Positions 62,923 to 64,000 of a stretch of DNA of 64,000 nucleotides are shown in pieces. Position numbers and translations under genes: made by a program. The DNA is from an uncultured Vampirovibrio sp. (lineage in GTDB: Bacteria > Cyanobacteriota > Vampirovibrionia > Gastranaerophilales > Gastranaerophilaceae). The first letter of the stretch is position 1. Every line of letters begins with the position of its first letter. Where the stretch lies: assembly GCA_910583875.1 (NCBI GenBank), contig CAJTXT010000002.1:352977-416976 (forward strand). The letters are read 5' to 3'. The notes below the pieces were generated by a model. The model saw only the letters and a program-made list of their open reading frames with translations, did not search any database and had not been told where the DNA came from.

Positions 62923-63097
62923 AACTTTATCCTCCAACAATATTTATAATTTGTTTTACGAAATAAATTTATAAATCTTTAAAAATATCCCCCTATTGAT
63001 TTAGTAAAACTGTTTCAGATTATATACAAATGGCTAATTTATGAAAAATTTTTTCAATGCTAAAAATTATTCATACAAGTCAAAATGAGGATTTTTT

Positions 63098-63952
63098 ATG
63101 AATAAGACTATTATTAAAGCACCAAGTATTTGTATGGAAAAAATGGAAACATTATTTATCGAGATGACAGCACAAAATTGCAATCTTCGCTGTAAACATT
63201 GTTATATAGATTTTAAAGATAAAAAGGTTAAAGATTTTATTCCATTGGAAAAAGTAAAACAAACACTTAATACTATAAATAAAAAAGACTTGAAATATAT
63301 TCATCTAACAGGTGCAGAACCTATGATGCATCCCGATTTTAACCATATTCTAAGACTTTGTCTTAAACATTCTTCTGTTATCATTCAAACAAATGCACTA
63401 AATATAAATGACAAAAAAGCAAGATTTTTAAGAAAAGTAGAAGAAGAAAATAATCTTGGAAATGAAATTATTTTTATGATTAGCATTGATAATTATAATG
63501 AAAAGGAAAATGATGAACAAAGAGGAAGAGGCTCCTTTAGAAAGGCAATACATGCAATTCAAAGTCTTGTTAAATACGATTTCAATCCTATTCTTTCTAT
63601 TGTAAATTATCAAAATATGCCAATAACTGAGCTTAAAAATAGATTTAAAGAACTATGTAATTCTTTTAATTTTGAAACAACAGATATTAATTTTAAAATT
63701 ATTCCATTAATGCAAAAAGAAAAACAAGTTGAAATTCCGGAAAATACTGAATTTGAGAAACTGCATTTAGAATGTGCAAAAAGCAGAACATTGACAATTA
63801 ACGGAATATTTTCTTGTCCTTTATTATGCGGAGATAATAGAGGAAAATGCGGTTCTGATTTTATAGATTTTTCTAATAAGAATTATCTTGAAACACCATA
63901 TTGCACACAATGTATAGCACATAATCAGAAAATATTTTCTCTTGATTTGTAA
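63098..63952 (+). CDS. Radical SAM protein
   Basis: A 284-residue radical SAM enzyme. The triad is C28, C32 and C35 (CNLRCKHCYID), followed by 'IHLTGAEPMMHPDF' and 'IFMISIDNYNEKEN'. The C-terminal 60 residues have five cysteines ('FSCPLLCGDNRGKCG ... PYCTQC') suggesting one extra cluster, shorter than a full SPASM. GAGG precedes the ATG. It is divergent from the small gene at 62746-62922. The substrate is unknown and no precursor-like peptide lies in the 175-base gap upstream. Confidence 0.8.
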   Translation: MNKTIIKAPSICMEKMETLFIEMTAQNCNLRCKHCYIDFKDKKVKDFIPLEKVKQTLNTINKKDLKYIHLTGAEPMMHPDFNHILRLCLKHSSVIIQTNALNINDKKARFLRKVEEENNLGNEIIFMISIDNYNEKENDEQRGRGSFRKAIHAIQSLVKYDFNPILSIVNYQNMPITELKNRFKELCNSFNFETTDINFKIIPLMQKEKQVEIPENTEFEKLHLECAKSRTLTINGIFSCPLLCGDNRGKCGSDFIDFSNKNYLETPYCTQCIAHNQKIFSLDL

Positions 63953-64000
63953 CAAAATGTTAACAAAATTTACTACAAATGTCATGATTTTTTCCTTAAA

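Noticed and set aside
63041-63088. A 15-codon ORF (MKNFFNAKNYSYKSK) just before the last radical SAM gene, considered as a precursor or leader peptide.
   Set aside because: No ribosome site, no Cys or Gly-rich core and very short; its stop overlaps the downstream ribosome site, but chance is a sufficient explanation.

Overview
This AT-rich (roughly 30% GC by eye) chromosomal window uses the standard code and comes from a Gram-negative, fermentative anaerobe. The outer membrane is indicated by LptC, LptA, an MlaD/MCE protein, a heptosyltransferase, a TolC-type protein and lipoprotein maturation (Lgt). Anaerobic fermentation is indicated by a trimeric NAD-linked [FeFe]-hydrogenase, a ferredoxin-dependent 2-oxoacid oxidoreductase and many radical SAM enzymes. 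Several unknown proteins share an N-terminal 'M[KR][IV]..S..S...SFxG' leader that I associate with gut Melainabacteria (Vampirovibrionia, Gastranaerophilales). That taxonomic call is an inference from gene content and style, not a computed placement.

Layout. 1-2863: a radical SAM/SPASM gene cut by the left edge, followed by a B12-type radical SAM gene. 2864-3168: tRNA-Phe with a duplicated 3' end and a hairpin module. 3169-5817: a GlcF-like Fe-S protein, then lptC-lptA. 6105-7430: an NhaD/ArsB-type transporter. 8406-12539: the hydrogenase operon. 12724-16080: a TPR protein, a Dus enzyme and a GIY-YIG protein. 16584-20981: QueH, VKOR-DsbA and 2-oxoacid oxidoreductase. 21069-25675: a spermidine-synthase-like membrane protein, an aminotransferase and a Na/Pi cotransporter. 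25833-34530: RNase HI and Nth; a six-gene minus-strand run (SEC-C, pgeF, upp, mlaD, lgt, TPR lipoprotein); and a plus-strand run ending in ruvX and a DUF1292 gene. 34593-37426: GDH and a cell-wall amidase. 37538-44340: FixC-FixX, recJ, two tandem radical SAM paralogues and a holin-like membrane protein. 44401-50854: LeuS, an HD protein, a calpain-like protease and a heptosyltransferase. 50855-51510: a repeat-rich gap with tRNA-Arg. 51511-55787: unknown membrane proteins, rnpB and a matrixin-type protease. 56068-57204: alanine racemase. 57278-60184: a compact candidate RiPP locus. 60225-63952: TolC, CcdA, thioredoxin and a last radical SAM gene.

Two things stand out. First, 57278-60184 reads as a self-contained peptide natural-product locus: a divergent XRE regulator, a TupA-like ATP-grasp protein, a 52-residue Cys-containing precursor too short for routine ORF calling, and a radical SAM enzyme with an N-terminal PqqD-like (RRE) domain whose TTG start overlaps the precursor stop. 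The truncated enzyme at the left edge is its close paralogue, so the genome probably carries at least two such loci. Second, two unrelated tRNA genes (Phe-GAA and Arg-CCG) are each followed by copies of their own 3' end joined to the same hairpin module, whose stem differs by compensatory changes. At tRNA-Arg this occurs as a tandem array. This looks like an undescribed tRNA-targeting repeat element.

The intergenic DNA also carries inverted pairs of a CTGAACTTGTTTCAG-type palindrome, a 34-bp-stem hairpin and an 11-G homopolymer. I saw no insertion sequence, prophage, CRISPR array or rRNA operon.
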